DNA of 61,911 bases from Dicyema japonicum (Eukaryota; Dicyemida; Rhombozoa; Dicyemidae), in assembly GCA_011109175.1 (NCBI GenBank), contig RDEW01000065.1, positions 1 to 61,911 of the forward strand. Reading direction: 5' to 3'. Positions within the stretch are counted from its first letter, which is position 1, and each line of letters opens with the position of its first letter. Below the pieces are notes generated by a model. It saw only the letters and a list, made by a program, of their open reading frames with translations. It made no database searches and was not told where the DNA came from. Of the stretch, positions 21,356 through 31,720 are shown one piece after another. The position numbers were made by a program, and so were the translations under genes.

Positions 21356-21363
21356 GATCCTCA
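21356..21363 (+). repeat. Target-site duplication, right (GATCCTCA)
   Basis: Pairs with 20839-20846. Confidence 0.85.
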
Positions 21364-21730
21364 ATAAATAAATAAAATTGAAAATAGTGATAGAAAAAAT
21401 TAATTATATTTATTATGTAAAAAATTAGTTTTTATGGTGAGGTCTCATTATGGCATGCAGACATTGAGAACCCAATGAGAGTTACCTCTCATGATCGCGA
21501 GGACAATATTCAGGAAGCCATTGTGTTATTCTAGGCATACACTTCCCGTGAAGCCGTCCAATTAACCTGATAAACTCAGACGTGCTCGGACTAATACCGC
21601 TAGAATTAAAATTTTATATTTCTCACTAAAAATATTGGTTTTTTACAATAAGCTAAACTGGAGTCACCTGTAGCTGCATGAATAGTTAAGAAATAGTTAA
21701 ATGAACTCTCCAGTTAACAAAAGCATATGA
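21364..21730. other. No gene seen
   Basis: Shared with 59873-60245. No clear coding pattern. Confidence 0.35.
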
Positions 21731-21960
21731 ATACTTAGGAGTTCCGCATGAGCCGTGCGCTTCACTATTCGTTCCACCAGGTTTCTCAATGTAACTTTCC
21801 TCCTTAAACTTCTTCGTAGTTCATCGAGGTCTATCGTTCCAAATACTTCATAAAGTCTTCAGTTAGTTCTCGAAATGAGTACACTGACGTTGAAAGTTGC
21901 TACATTAAACAGGTTAGAATAAACAGACTGAGAATACAATAAATACATGGACATGTGTTT
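21731..21960 (-). mobile_element. RTE-type LINE C-terminal remnant (copy A)
   Basis: The minus strand corresponds to 60249-60476 in B, whose frame ends LDELRRICRKVTLRNLVERI then VKRTAQAEL-stop. It resembles the terminal DDLDELRDLAKRRGLW block of the LINE at 37.5 kb. Frames are broken in A. Confidence 0.4.
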
Positions 21961-22636
21961 CAACCACTCAACCAACAAAATCATGAACAAACATTTGTTT
22001 TTAAGTTGGTTGAAACAGAGAGACTGATTAAAGATGATTATACTTTTTTACTGCTAGGCGCCTGAAAATCGATTGTACATGTATAATTTATGGCTATTGC
22101 TCAGTTTGAAAACCAGGATTCCATAAAGATCACCTATTAATAAATATGTCAATATGCAAGTTCCAGCCTTTTTGAGATACATGAAGTGGAAAAGTGAGAA
22201 TTATTTTGATATATTCTCAGAATGGATCTATATATATTTAAAATATATAAATTGAATTTCCGGATATCATTAATAATTACAACAATAATAAATTTAAATG
22301 TTATAAAAACATCTATCTCAGGTTTCTTGCAATTTTTCTTTTGAATTCATAAAACTGTTGAAAGTACCACAAAATATTATAGTTTCAACAATGAATTAGT
22401 ATAACATTTCTTAACTATAATATATTAGTCCTGCCTATGCGGAGCTATAAATATTACGGCTCTGGCGAATAGGTCTATTGGTGTCACTCGATAAATTTTT
22501 CCAGATTTTAAAATTTCGTGTAATCTTATTTCGTCTATAAATAATAAACATAACCTTTTTTTCGATTATTACCTGCATTTTATGCTTTCAAACTTCATAA
22601 ACATCACCAGAACATAATACATAAACATTTTTATTA
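21961..22636. other. AT-rich, no gene seen
   Basis: Shared with 60477-61330 apart from the LINE insertion in B. No coding pattern recognised. Confidence 0.4.
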
Positions 22637-22676
22637 TGTCACAGGCGCTACGCGTTACCGAGCGATACGCGTTACA
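22637..22676 (+). repeat. Terminal inverted repeat, left
   Basis: Starts TGTCACAGGCGCTACGCGTT. Contains TACGCGTTAC twice, 16 bp apart. B (61331) has TGTTACAGGCGCTACG with the inner motif deleted. Confidence 0.75.
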
Positions 22677-23519
22677 CTAGTGGACTTAGAAATAATCAAA
22701 AATATTTTTGGGAGTGTAGAATCCTTTGACAAGATGTTACAGGCCATTAGAGACGAGAGATATACAGGGAGAGAAATGTCTATAGAGATGTGATTTTCAA
22801 GCTTTCCGAGTCTGACTGCCAATTTGGCCTGCTTCTGTTAGTATCCCTCAAGCCGAATTTAAAAATACACTCCAATGTCGAACGGAAGATCCCGTCAATA
22901 TGTGCGAGTTGGTCGAATTTTCGCTCGTTGTATTGTCGTGCATTGATTCGATTACCAGTAACTTCACGTCCACTCCATATATAATTCCACTCCAACTGCT
23001 TCCTATATGTTTTTAGTCCAACAATTATCTTCGGACATCTTCTTAGATAGTGATATTGTGATTGTCTGATTGAAGTGTTCGATGATCCTTTAACTCCTTG
23101 GATTGTTAGACCTATTATGCATTTGTTAAAAGTTGAAGCATTGACATAATATCACAATCTGACACCATTTTCCAGATAATTTCTCTTTCACAAAAAAATA
23201 TCTTGTCTATAATAGGTCAATTGATGAATTTGCGAGAGCGCTAATTATTAGAGAAAATGACAATTTTAGTAGTTTCCATTTGTGTCTTTAAGGTATAACC
23301 TCCCATTGATTGATAAAATTTTTTTGACATTTGAGTTAATCGGTATTTTTTGTCTTGTCATTAGATCGACGATCCCCTTCTGTTCCATTATTTTTATTAT
23401 ATCAATTTATTATTGGGTTGTTTTAACGAAAGATGAATCCATCAACTTAAGTTTATGAAACACGCATGTAATATGACCCCCACTTTATTTAACAAACAAT
23501 AAAAAAGTTAATATATTTA

Positions 23520-24660
23520 ATCAACAACCTTCCTCGCCTGCCTGTTCGCCAGCCTCCTCAGGCAGGTTCGATTCTGGTTTTGTGCTACGGGACATTCCAT
23601 GCATTTCCTCTGCGTGGTTTAGCCTCCCACATACTACCCCATGTGGAAAGCATTTCCGCGTCCTGCTAGGAACATACACTATGGCCATTTTTCGTGTAAG
23701 CGACGGTAAAACAATCTGCGATTAAACTCAAACAGATTATTTTCTCTCCTTCTCTTACACCGACTTTCATGTGTATAGAGTTTCCTCTTATACACCATTA
23801 TTGCCCCACTAACTCCACCTCTGCCCTCCTCAACTCTTTGAGGTTCCATTTGGGAACACGGAGTTTACTAATTAGCCCCTTTACTATAGCCGGGGCTTTT
23901 CCTCTAACGGTTAGAGTCTAACCCCTCTCGCCACACTACTTATGTGTTCATCCAGTGCTTCCAGCTCAGTCTGTATCCAAGCAATCTTGGCACAGATCTG
24001 CTCCCTCCATTTACTGGGTGGTCTGGGATTGTCCGTCAATTCCTCATAGGTGATCTGTGCTGCATACAGCACTAGGGAGATGTCACCCAACGACCCTACT
24101 GGCTTAGCCTCCACCGCATAAGCCACAGCCTTATTGATGCAGGTTAACACTACACCGTTAACCTCACAATGAGGAATCTTGCGAGGTAAATCTACGGTCC
24201 TCAAATGGGACATCTGCCGCGGCAGCGAGATTCCGCGCAAAGACCTCATAAACATGCTTGAGCTGCAACGTATCACAGCTCTAGTGCTCGTGCTCTCTTT
24301 GACAGTTGTGGTCACCTGGTCCCCGCCCCTTTTGACCAGTACCCTCTTTGCCTACAGCCATCTTCTTGATTTCACTCACAGATATAGCAGTACTGAATCT
24401 GCCACTGCAGAGCTCCGCCAAGTATGGGCCATCCATTCCAGGGCATTCGAGATAGCCTGCTACGTACCTGCAGGACTACCTGCCTCGCCCATTCTTTTGG
24501 GTCATCTGCCACAACGCTCTCGGATATGGCAAGAATTACATTCATACCATCAGGTAACGCAAGTGACCCTTCTCCTTTTTTCTTTTCAACATTTTTGCCA
24601 ACTCGAGAGAGTTTTAACGCCACCGAATCGAACGCACGTTGCATGTTTCCCATGTAATAT
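23520..24660 (-). mobile_element. Non-LTR retroelement N-terminal region, decayed and GC-rich
   Basis: Minus-strand frames 24653-24372 and 24315-23911 are coding-like and GC-rich against the AT-rich flanks. The second reads CINKAVAYAV, LVLYAAQITYEEL and PPSKWREQICAKIAWIQTEL. Further on, in another frame, KRRRENNLFEFNRRLFYRRL occurs. This order (short helical segment, W---I--KI, then RR-EN--F-----FYR-L) is the pre-RT region of an R2/NeSL-like retroelement family as I remember it. No RT core is present. It appears nested in the TIR element. Confidence 0.45.
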
Positions 24661-24795
24661 GATATTTAAAATTTAAAAACTGTTGCGCCTTCCAAAAATA
24701 TTTAAATTTGAATTTTTTTTATTTTAAATAAATAAATGAAAAAAAACATGTGTAAAGTTTAAATAAAATGTTTGAAATTGTAAATTTGAGCATTA

Positions 24796-24835
24796 TGTAA
24801 CGCGTAGCGATCGGTAACGCGTAGCGCTGGTGACA
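24796..24835 (-). repeat. Terminal inverted repeat, right
   Basis: On the minus strand it reads TGTCACCAGCGCTACGCGTT and so on, 36/40 identical to the left repeat. Followed by TATTA, matching the bases left of 22637. Confidence 0.75.
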
Positions 24836-24840
24836 TATTA

Positions 24841-25254
24841 ATTATTATTCATCATCTGACCTAAAATGGAGAACAAAAAAATTAAAACATCGAGTTACTT
24901 AGAAATGATTGAGAATGTATTATGAAAATTTTCTTTTTTATAAATTAAAAACACTATTCGTTTTGGAGTTGCTTTTTGGTAAGGCATCTATGTTTGCTTA
25001 AAATGATGATGAAATTGGGTGGATTTTCAAAGATGTCGATTCACTTATCTTCTAAAACCCGTTAGACCTGAAGAAGTGAATATTAGAGATTCTTTTTTGT
25101 ATTTTTCTATACTTTTAACTGGCTATTAAAAACACCAAGATACTTTTTCAGTATGAGAGTACTAGTTTAAAAATTGAATTTATCTCAAACATGAATTTCA
25201 CTAAATATTTTTTGATTTCCAGACATTTATTAATGCAAAAAGTTGTTAGTATTA
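24841..25254. other. No gene recognised
   Basis: AT-rich. Some short plus-strand frames occur but none I can assign. Confidence 0.35.
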
Positions 25255-25789
25255 ACTAAATTTAATATAATTACGATACACATCCTCAATTTCATTATTT
25301 TTGTTATCCTATTATCAATTTCATTTCTTATAATAAATCGTATTTAGTTAAAATTTTAATAATAATACTTTTATTAAATTAATTTTATTATTTAAAAACA
25401 AACAGTTAAAATTACTAATAATAATAACAATTACTAGAAGTTCTTTTAAGTTGAGGCAGTCCGCTCTTAGAATTAAAAGCAGATTTCTTATGACGATTTG
25501 TAAGGAAATGCGATCAAAAATCCAACTTCTTCTTTTTAATATCATTCTTTTTTGCGATAGGCGATCTAATCGCAACAAGGTCAGTTATTAATTATAATAA
25601 AAAAGTGTATTCTTCAATGTGTTGTTCCATAACGGCAAAGTTTATCGGCTGATCTGGCGATTTGCAGAACTAAAAAAGATCCTAGTTGGCTCTCACACGT
25701 TGGCTCTTCCAGCACATTGGAATCGCATAAGGGTAATCTCATTGCATGCTCATGCTAGTAGGCCATTGCCCTTATATATTATTATAATT
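25255..25789 (+). repeat. Interspersed repeat, copy 2 of 3
   Basis: Diverged copy of 20320-20790. It shares TTTAATATAATTACGATAC, the ACAGTTAAAATTACTA block and the core with GTTCCATAACGGCAAAG, ending near TATTAACGTCAG. It merges into the Tigger relic. Confidence 0.55.
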
Positions 25790-26730
25790 AATATTTTTCT
25801 CTTCAATATTAACGTCAGTTTTTTATCTGTGATGTTATGCACAAATATGACTGGAAATCATAAATTAAAGCCTTTATTGATTGGAAAATCAAAAATGTCA
25901 AGATGTAACAAAAACAATGATAATCAGTGATCTGTTTTATATTACAGTTTTAAAAGAGCGTGGATGACCGGATTTATTTTTAGTAACTGGATGATAAATT
26001 TTGATTACCTTTTAAGGCCAGAGAAAATTTAATTTTGCTCCTTATAAACAATTGTCCATCTCATTGGTTGCCATCGAATTTGGAAAATATAAAAATAATG
26101 TTTTTTTCCTAAAAATGCTAAGGAATAATTCAGCCAATGGATTTGGGAATTATAAAACATTCAACGTCCACTTTAATAGTCACAAATTGGAGTATCTTGC
26201 TGATTATTGGATAAAGAAATTGTGTTAGTTTATGAATCATATAAAAATTTGAACCTGAAAGACGCTGTTTTATTTATAAAAATGGCTTGAAATGATGTAT
26301 CCACTTAAACAATCAAAAATTGTTTTCAAATTCTATAAAAATCGGGTACTAGCACACATTTAGTAAATGTGAACATAAATAAAGCAATATTATCTAACAC
26401 GGATATTCACGATCGGATTGAAATCGAAGAATTTATGTCTATAAATTCTTCTGAAAAAAATGCGATAGATTACGAAAAAATCGCATCATTAATTGATGAT
26501 AATGAGTTAATCATCCATGAAAAAACTATGAATTAAACCCATATCGAGAATCAAATAGCATTTAAGTTAAGCGAAATTGAAAAGGATCTTCTTGAGAACG
26601 TTGAAAATGAAGATGTCGTCCTTATTACATTAATTAGAAGATTTAATCCAAATATTAGAAATATAATAAAGAAGCAAATGGGAATTGAATTTTATTGGAT
26701 AAAATATAATACTTCATTTTTTAAATAATT
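25790..26730 (+). mobile_element. Tigger/pogo-like transposase relic (Tc1/mariner superfamily)
   Basis: Plus-strand blocks in changing frames match a CENP-B/Tigger DDE transposase in order: LCTNMTGNHKLKPLLIGKSK (25832-25895), KRAWMTGFIFSNWM (25955-25996), NCPSHWLPSNLENIKIMFFP (about 26049-26110; the usual catalytic DN is NN or lost), QPMDLGII-like TF-VHF (about 26130-26175), LKDAVLFIKMA-NDVS--TIK (26253-26316) and a charged C-terminus with one stop (26398-26728). Many lesions; inactive. Not part of the duplication. Confidence 0.75.
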
Positions 26731-27189
26731 TTTTTATCGTAATGATATAAAATTTTGTTATTTTCATAAATGAGAAGTTTCCCAATAACTATTTTAAAAT
26801 TATTGATTAAATTCTAAAATTTGCCGAATTCCAAATTTGACGAAAAATGCTGTAACAAAAAGGCAAATTTGGGAGAGTTTATTTGATAATTAACTATTGG
26901 AATGAAAATAAAGAGAATTAATACGAAATGGTATAGCCTGTCAAAAATTCTGCTCGACAGTCTCTCAACACTTTTTTGTGGATTTTAAACCTCGATAAGA
27001 TTTCTAAAATAATTAACACTTAATTTGATATTTTTTAAATTATTTTATTTGATGATAATATATTAAAAATAGTTTAACATATGTTTTAATTATAAGAACA
27101 AAAAATATGAATAAACAATAATATTATTGATTGATAGATAATATAATAATAAAAAATAATAAGAAAATACATTATATTTTTCTTTAAAG
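26731..27189. other. AT-rich, no gene seen
   Basis: No coding pattern recognised. Confidence 0.4.
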
Positions 27190-27970
27190 CTAATGGCATA
27201 TTTTTTTAGATCCTTGATATTAGATCGAGTAGACAGAGTCTCAATTTTTCTGGAAACATTTGTAGACATTATCATTGGAATGAATATTTGTGCTACTAAA
27301 TCAAACAAATATTACGGATGTAGTAAACCATTTGAGAAAATTCTCAAATGGCCCAAAAACCATAGTCTTGGTCTAATTCCTCATTTAAAAGGTCCACGAG
27401 TGAATCATTCGATCTTTTGTTTAACTGATATATTACCTATAATATCCGTCATACAGTACATGTGTAAAATGTTCATGTGAACATGAAGTAATTGTATCAA
27501 GAATATCTTCAGACACGGATTTACCTCCAGTATCGTCAAAATCGAAAATCTATATCTTGAGTTGTGTCACTTATTATGTTTGATAAAGCATTGCAGATGA
27601 AAATATATATTTGTGGCCAATTATCCCCTAAAGTCATAGTTCCTATTAAATTTACACAAAACATAAAATAAATAGGTAATCAATCCACTATTCGAATTAA
27701 TGAAGTATTTAAAAGAGATTCTCTGGTTTTTGCTATTGGACAAGATTTAGGTAAACTGGGAGATGTGAATCTGAGATTTGAAAGGCTACAGTTTATATGT
27801 GGAGCAATTCCAATCTCTGAAACTTGTGTTTGAGAATGTGCCATGTTGGGAAAAAGGATTGGTTTAAGACTTATTTTTATAAATTAATTTGGAATATTTC
27901 CTATATTGATTGCATTAATAATAGATTACTCTGAAAAGGTCAGAAGGTACATATTATCTCGATATTATTA
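27190..27970 (+). pseudogene. Unidentified coding-like stretch
   Basis: The frame 27193-27480 is 95 codons. A later stretch reads STIRINEVFKRDSLVFAIGQ, LGDVNLRFERLQFICGA and, after a stop, hydrophobic residues. It looks protein-like and better than chance for this AT content, but I do not recognise it. Confidence 0.2.
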
Positions 27971-28079
27971 TCCTCGATATTAGTTTCTTTTACTCTCTCC
28001 AATTCGATACCAAACTCCACATACTGATGAGGTTTTACCGTTTTTTAGTGCTTTGTTTACTGTTCTCAAATATCTATAA

Positions 28080-30360
28080 ATGACTTATGGAAGTATATAC
28101 GTAGACGATTTCGGAATTTTTCCAAAATGTTTCATTGAAATCTTCCATGATAATGTTTGCTGGCATATCTCGTTCTGTTCTTAGAATATAACCAAACAGT
28201 TTCCAGCGCATTTTCATGAATAAAGTGCTCAGAATTCAAGGAGCATCTTTTGTACAATATTTCGATAAGTACATGCTTTGGCTACTTCGATCCCAAGAGA
28301 GACCAAAAGTGGTTCAAATGATAGGAGTCGAGCTTTTATCCGTCGGTTTTCTATAATCACCAATTTCCAAATTGTAGGTAAGGATCGGTTTTACGACTGC
28401 CTCAAACAATCTGAGTCGAATTGATGGACAGACTGGACGCTTTTGGCTCCATCCGTCCAAAAGCTATTGCATGGTCACCATAGATAACAATTTCCATCTG
28501 GCAATATCTTCAGAGTCTCCAAGAAGAGAGTAAGTTTTATGATCTTCCCACAGTTTTCGGTAGATTGTGTTTAATAGGAGAATCCTTATTATTGTGACCG
28601 AATCTAGATCCAGAAAATTTTTAAGCATGGGTTTTTCCAGACGTACAGTGTAATGCTGCGGTGAGATCAATTCCCATATTGACTCTCTTTGCTGAATAGA
28701 ACAATGTCAGCTATGGCACTATAATATATCAGCTGTTGATCTCTGTCCTAAACCCAATTTGGCTCTGAGTCAAGATCTCGTTTACTAGTTCTGGATCCGA
28801 TTAAGTACCATAAAGGCAAGGATCTAATACAGGTATTTAGAAAGATAACAGGACGAAAGTTTTAAACGGGTCTGGTTCGTTTATTTCCTTCCTGGACTGG
28901 AATTAATCTGAAAAGTCTTTGTTAGCTATCATATCATTCAGAAATCTTGAGACTTTCTCTGCAAATTCTGTAGTAACAGTTATAGGATATGTTATTTGGT
29001 CTTGGAGAGCTACCAAATTTGAAATTCTTTATTTCTATAGTGACCTCATCTGTTAGATGATCCGTTCGAGTTTGGTTTCTTCTTGTAAAAGTCAGTTTTT
29101 CTCATTTTACAAAAAAACAGTTGTTCAAAGCGATGTGACGAAATCTGTCTGTTAGACACCATTTCCTATTGTTTTTCTATTTCTGTCTTGCAAAGATGGT
29201 TTCTTGATTAGTTGTTCTTTTTATTAGTAGAATACCCATAATTTATGCAGCTCTCTAAAGAGTTCGACTTTGTAATTTTGTTTTCATGTTTGTTTGTGAT
29301 ATTGCTTGTTTAATATTTTGATTTTCTATCGATTCGCCTTCGTTCTTGTTTCAGTTTGGAAAAAGTTTGCGGATCCACATTATTTTCGGACCTGATCTTT
29401 AAATCATTCTGTAGATTCAATAGGGTTGGCAGGTTTGGGTGACGCTGACTGCGGTAAAGTTAGGTCTCCTAAGGTGTTTGTCAGCTGCGGAAAAGATCCG
29501 TCACAGTTTCGAATCATCCTTTCCCGGTAGAAGATCCGTTCCTATACTTCTGATTGACTCTGATACATACTCTTGATATTCTGTTTTCATTCTTGCTGAC
29601 AAACCCAAGAGTTCATATACATCCTTGGTGATCTTGAAATGTCAACTACAATATGTTTGGATGTAACATCCTTAGATTCCGCGTGGATAATCTCATCGCC
29701 ATGTTCAACAGTTAGACCAGATTTTATATTGATTTTTGCAGAAACATTTCTCACTACACTGTTAACAGCGAGTCCTCCATTAGAACTCGAGTTGCGTAAG
29801 AGATTTGTCTTTTATTAGAAACAATATAATTGTTTATACATCTTATCAGATTTCCATCAAAGTCGGGAGCCTTCTCACATTGTTTATGACCTCCAGAATG
29901 TTAAAATTAGGTGTTGCACAGGAACAAGTTAAAAGCATCTAAAAAATAAGCTAGAGCAGTGCCAGGATAGTTCTTAATCACCCTTCCGTGTTCATATTTT
30001 TTCGTACCCAAACTTTAGCATTCCAATCATCGCAATAAAGAGGAATAAGGAAGACTTCAGGTGAAATACAATCTTGGCAAGTTCATCGTAGAAAGCGTCC
30101 AATTCCTTAGAAACAAGGCCACTATGTATGCGCACACATTCACAAAAGTGATTAGTTGTCTAGATTTCCCTCTGGTCCAATAAGTAATTGAATGACGCTA
30201 ATCAGATCATTTATTTTCCAAAATCGAATACATCATGTAAGTAAATACTTATGCACAGCGAAAACCTGTCTATAGAATTTGCAGATGCGAGTGGATTCTC
30301 TAATTTCCAGAACGTTTCGTCAAATCCTCCCCTGTCCTTCGTCTTTTGGAAATAGCAGAA
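28080..30360 (-). mobile_element. Non-LTR retrotransposon, decayed
   Basis: Minus-strand order from 30360: an endonuclease piece with DWNAKV near 30030 (GDWNAKVG-like), a charged linker near 29400-29150, then RT pieces. These are RPVIFLNTC near 28855, ILTQSQIGFR-like near 28770, ISPQHYTVRLEKPMLKNFLD (28670-28611) and a C-terminal RLRLFEAVVKPILTYNLEIG near 28400, followed by MRWKLFGYILRT near 28210. The RT pattern and the RW--FG--LR motif near the C-terminus fit RTE/CR1-type LINEs. The YADD block was not found. Frames are broken throughout. Confidence 0.55.
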
Positions 30361-30699
30361 TATACATCAAATAGCAATATTCATATATAATAATTATTTT
30401 TATAATCTTTGGTTTTATTCTAAAGTAGTGATAAGATAAATATATTAATATTTAATTAATATTTAAAATATTAAATTTAAATAAATCAATTAGTGGGACA
30501 CAAAGATTGATAGTCGGTAAATGAAAAATCAAGGAATTTGTTTGATAACTGAGATACGACTGTGAAGAAATACAAAAAATCAGAGAAGGAAGGTTGATAT
30601 TCAATTGAGGACTGTATAACATACATTATTGAGAATAGCGTAGCTACTGATTAGGATGGTTAACTTCTGCAATAAGTTGACCTTTACTTTACGGATGAG
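30361..30699. other. AT-rich, no gene seen
   Basis: No coding pattern recognised. Confidence 0.4.
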
Positions 30700-31720
30700 G
30701 ATTGAAACAAACTTAAAGTATGTGAATTATAATAAAAACTTACTATGCCCTATAATCCATATTTTAATGAGAGGTGTGATGTTCTCATTGTATATATGCA
30801 TTCAGGTGAGGATATATTTTTGAATAATTATAATTCTCCGGCTCTTCGATATGAATCGTAGTTTACTGATGGAAATGTATCACATCAAAGTTATCATAAG
30901 GATTTCCAACTATGTGGTACTTCATGATGTTCAGGATTTGAATAAATGCCCATTCCTTGTTGGTAGAAAATTTACAATGATAAATCATCTAGACGAAGTT
31001 ATATTTATTTTAATAACAGAAATCTCCATTGATTCTTTTCTTGACTTGACACGATTTCAGTCAGATGTATTTGTCACATTTTAGATGCTAGAACTTCCTT
31101 TCACAATATAATCATGTCTGATGAAATTGGAGTAAAGAAGGATTCTCATGGAGATTAAATAGGTTGCTGTGCATATAATATGGATAAGTTTATTTTATTG
31201 TTATACTAGGTGAGTGAAAATAAATGTTCATTTACCAATTCAGGCACTTAAAGGAGTATCGGAACTAAATTAAATTATGAACCGGTTGAGATTGACTCTG
31301 AAGATAAGCGTTTGAGAGTTGTGAAGATCCTTAATCCGTTGCATTTACTTTGGTGCTATAGCTACTTATTATCTTTATATTAATTTTATTAAACTTAAAT
31401 ATTCTTATTAATTATTCTACACGCCTGATTAGGTTAGTATTACATTATATCTAAAGCTCTAAGAAAGGGACACCACTCTCTGTGAGGTACCCTATTGACA
31501 CACATATAATAAAGCGTGATTATCAATCATATGGAAGCAGATTGTTTTACTGAGGATGGACAAATGATAGAATAAGGGAAATATATTGGTTGCCCGTGGG
31601 GTATTAGAAAGTGGATTATTAGAGCTGATGTACCATTAAATTTAGAATTGTAGTGAATATAATAATTTAAAGAGTGAATCTACCATTGAATGGGTTAACC
31701 AAATTTTGTAGAACAACAGA
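30700..31720 (+). pseudogene. Unidentified coding remnants, possibly with short introns
   Basis: Plus-strand blocks include CDVLIVYMHSGEDIFLNNYN (30778-30837), MSDEIGVKKDSHGD near 31115, KLNYEPVEIDSEDKRLRVVK (31268-31328) and CPWGIRKWIIRADVPLNLEL (31590-31650). A GTGAGT donor at 31210 and CAG acceptor at 31243 would remove 34 bp between two blocks. It probably descends from one or two host genes. No family recognised. Confidence 0.25.

Larger units (their letters stand above)
165..23218 (+). repeat. Segmental duplication, copy A
   Basis: This stretch is collinear and in the same orientation as 36833-61911. Anchors read by eye: 163/36832, 1735/40370, 5624/44803, 6309/45489, 7149/46329, 8854/47934, 10920/50379, 15607/54443, 17222/56061, 20791/59522, 22637/61331. 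Identity varies from about 90% (14.4-16.7 kb) to about 98-99% (1.5-1.73 kb, 16.9-18.3 kb). Blocks not shared with B are 1736-5622, 7834-8635, 11336-11805, 12069-14435 and 20847-21355. The match still runs at the right edge of the window, so the full length is unknown. Confidence 0.93.
22637..24835 (-). mobile_element. 2.2-kb TIR element with retroviral-type integrase relic (Ginger-like)
   Basis: Bounded by 40-bp inverted repeats (22637-22676 and 24796-24835; 36 of 40 positions match) beginning TG and ending CA, with a 5-bp flanking duplication TATTA (22632-22636 and 24836-24840). Near the left end the minus strand reads HNRSNNPRS, a stop, then RIIEHFNQTI. In B the stop is Gln (PRSQRIIERFNQTI), the conserved GRP-NP-SQG--ER-N--I block of rve integrases. 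DNA transposons with such an integrase and TG...CA ends are known as Ginger; assignment is inference. The interior is disrupted by a GC-rich retroelement piece (23520-24660). Confidence 0.6.

Noticed and set aside
24179-24676. 165-codon plus-strand ORF in the GC-rich block
   Set aside because: The minus strand of the same block has the recognisable retroelement residues; the plus frame is its shadow.
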